Assembly: GCA_946626265.1 (NCBI GenBank)
Contig: CAMOUE010000002.1
Coordinates: 1-30,572 of the forward strand
Source: an uncultured Eggerthellaceae bacterium
Lineage (GTDB): Bacteria; Actinomycetota; Coriobacteriia; Coriobacteriales; Eggerthellaceae
Length of the DNA stretch: 30,572 nt
Direction of reading: 5' to 3'
Shown piece by piece: positions 28,935-30,572 of the stretch. Both the position numbers and the translations under genes were made by a program. Within the stretch, counting starts at the first letter, position 1. Every line of letters starts with the position of its first letter. Below the pieces are notes generated by a model that was given only the letters and a program-made list of their open reading frames with translations, had not been told where the DNA came from and did no database searches.

Positions 28935-30572
28935 TTACATGAGCTTGCAGATCTCCTCGGCGAACGTCAGCGGGTCTTCGATGGGCAGACCCTCGACGAG
29001 CAGCGCCTGGTTGTAGAGCAGGTCGGTGTAAAGCCGCAGCTTCGTCTGGTCGTTGTCCGCGAAGGCGGTTTTCAGCGTCTCGAACGCGCTGTGCTGCGTG
29101 TTCAGCTGGAGAACGCGCTCGGCGCGCGGGATGGAATCGGCGTCGGGGCCTTGGCGCAGGATGCGCTCCATCTCGAGCGAGACCTGGCCGGCGGACGTCA
29201 GGCGCGCCGGGGCGTCGATCGCCATCGGGGCGACCTCGATTTTCGAAACCTCGTCGCCGAGAACCTTCTGCATGGCCTCGAACAGGTCCTTGTTGGCCTC
29301 GGTCGCCTCCTCAGCGACCTTCTTCTCGTCGTCGCTCGCCAAGTCGAGGTCGGCGGTCTGGACGTTCTTCAGCGTCTTCTCCTGCCACGTGTTCATCGTC
29401 TTGAGGACGAACTCGTCGACGTCGTCGGTGCACAGGAGCACGTCGAAGCCCTTCGTGTGCAGCGTCTTGACGATGGGGAGGTTGCGCAGGCGCTCGACGG
29501 ACTCGCCCGCCGCATAGTAGATGTCGCCTTGCTCCTCGGGCATGGCCTCGATGTATTCGGCGAGCGTGATGTACTTCTGCTGGCTCGCCGAGTAGAACAG
29601 GAGCAGCGGGGCGAGCTCGTCTGCCTTCGAGCCGTAGCTCTGGTAAATGCCGAACTTGATGGAGCGGCCGAAGTTGTCGAAGAACAGCTCGTAGTCGTCG
29701 CGGTCGTTGTCGCGCATCTTCTCGAGCTCGGACGTGATCTTCTTCTCGACCTTGTTCGCGATGGCGCGAAGCTGGCTGTTGCGCTGGAGCGTCTCGCGCG
29801 AGATGTTGAGCGACAGGTCGGACGAGTCGACGACGCCGTGGACGAAATTGTAGTAGTCGGGCAGCAGGTCGGCGCACTTGTCCATGATCATGACGTTGGA
29901 GCTGTACAGCGCCAGGCCCTTCTCGTAGTCGCGGCTGTAGAGGTCGAACGGCTGGCGCGACGGGATGAACAGCAGCGCGTCGTAGCTCAGGGCGCCTTCG
30001 GCATGGACGGAGATCGTGCGCTGCGGGTCGGCGAAGTCGTGGAAGTCGGACTTGTAGAACTCGGCGTACTCCTCGTCCGTGACCTCGGACTTGCGGCGCT
30101 TCCAAATCGGGATCATCGAGTTGATGGTCTCGACCTCGGTGTAGTCCTCGTATTGCTGGACGTAGTCGTCGCCGGCGTCCTCGGGCTTCGGGAGCGGGCG
30201 CGTCTTCGTCGTCTCCATGCGGATGGGGTAGCGCACGTAGTTGCTGTAGCGCTTGATGAGCTCGCGCAGCTTCCACTCGCTGAGGTACTCGCTGTAATCG
30301 TCCTCGTCGGTATCGTCCTTCAGCGTGAGGATGATGTCGGTGCCGTGGGTCTCCTTCTCGCCGGGCTCGATGGTGTAGCCCGCGATGCCGTCGGACTCCC
30401 AGACGTTCGCCTCGTCGCTGCCGTAGGGGCGGCTCACGACGCGCACGTTCTTCGCGACCATGAACGAGGAGTAGAACCCGACGCCGAACTGGCCGATGAT
30501 GTCGGCGGCGTCCGTTTCGGAGAAGTCGTTTTCCTCCTTGAACTGCTGGCTGCCGGAATGGGCGATCGTGCC
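28935..30572 (-). CDS. htpG: HtpG (Hsp90) chaperone, N-terminus outside the window
   Basis: The frame is open to the right edge; 545 residues are present and roughly the first 90-100 are missing. The visible part begins with GTIAHSGSQQF, followed by IGQFGVGFYSSFMVA, the ATP-lid and glycine-rich part of the GHKL ATPase domain. The middle domain follows, with SDLSLNISRETLQRN and YSNYVRYPI. The C-terminal dimerisation part ends in a short EEICKLM instead of a eukaryotic MEEVD tail. HtpG is an ATP-driven chaperone for stress-sensitive clients. A Met at 30461 is internal, not the start. Confidence 0.97.
   Translation of the reverse strand, partial: GTIAHSGSQQFKEENDFSETDAADIIGQFGVGFYSSFMVAKNVRVVSRPYGSDEANVWESDGIAGYTIEPGEKETHGTDIILTLKDDTDEDDYSEYLSEWKLRELIKRYSNYVRYPIRMETTKTRPLPKPEDAGDDYVQQYEDYTEVETINSMIPIWKRRKSEVTDEEYAEFYKSDFHDFADPQRTISVHAEGALSYDALLFIPSRQPFDLYSRDYEKGLALYSSNVMIMDKCADLLPDYYNFVHGVVDSSDLSLNISRETLQRNSQLRAIANKVEKKITSELEKMRDNDRDDYELFFDNFGRSIKFGIYQSYGSKADELAPLLLFYSASQQKYITLAEYIEAMPEEQGDIYYAAGESVERLRNLPIVKTLHTKGFDVLLCTDDVDEFVLKTMNTWQEKTLKNVQTADLDLASDDEKKVAEEATEANKDLFEAMQKVLGDEVSKIEVAPMAIDAPARLTSAGQVSLEMERILRQGPDADSIPRAERVLQLNTQHSAFETLKTAFADNDQTKLRLYTDLLYNQALLVEGLPIEDPLTFAEEICKLM

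Overview
The window is a high-GC bacterial chromosome segment with dense short-spaced genes. Several features fit an anaerobic actinobacterium of the Coriobacteriia/Eggerthellaceae type: the codon use, apparently leaderless starts with a TAnnnT box six bases before the ATG, and the mix of families (BspA-type leucine-rich repeats, DUF5067, DUF5714, ArsM paralogues). The lineage is an inference; no rRNA or tRNA gene is present to anchor it. Housekeeping genes (alaS, htpG) are mixed with accessory clusters, and there is no phage, complete insertion sequence or CRISPR array.

Left part (1-6007, + strand): the end of an ABC importer (ATPase tail and TauC/SsuC-type permease), an overlapping leucine-rich repeat protein, a cysteine-rich DUF5714 protein, a G3E/CobW-family GTPase with an altered metal motif, and a 700-residue fusion of an arsenite methyltransferase (ArsM) to an arsenosugar-type radical SAM enzyme (ArsS). 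A 700-bp intergenic region follows, holding a possible small RNA with terminator and a 24-bp perfect inverted repeat. Next come a homocysteine-methyltransferase-like protein that has lost most of its zinc ligands, an 85-residue unknown protein and an MscS channel. After these lies a structured, possibly RNA-coding gap.

Middle (9422-16173): a membrane-anchored DUF948-like protein and an AI-2E family transporter whose genes overlap, then alaS, a YigZ/IMPACT protein, and a convergent membrane-attached Ser/Thr kinase.

Right part (16403-30572, mostly - strand): a DUF4190/DUF5067 protein; a second, free-standing ArsM with a Cys-rich tail downstream of an aquaglyceroporin (arsenite channel candidate); a LysR regulator with a leaderless start; a DEDDh exonuclease; a ydjG-ydjH-ydjI-like envelope-stress operon without its usual pspA; a DUF2064/TIGR04282-type transferase of the arsenosugar-associated family; a SixA-CHAD fusion; and the C-terminal 545 residues of HtpG.

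The main theme is organoarsenic metabolism spread over three places in 23 kb: the ArsM-ArsS fusion with DUF5714 and GTPase partners, the aquaglyceroporin-ArsM pair, and the DUF2064 transferase. Together these could take up arsenite, methylate it and convert dimethylarsenic to an adenosyl/sugar arsenical. This pathway is inferred from family membership and proximity; nothing in the sequence proves the substrate.
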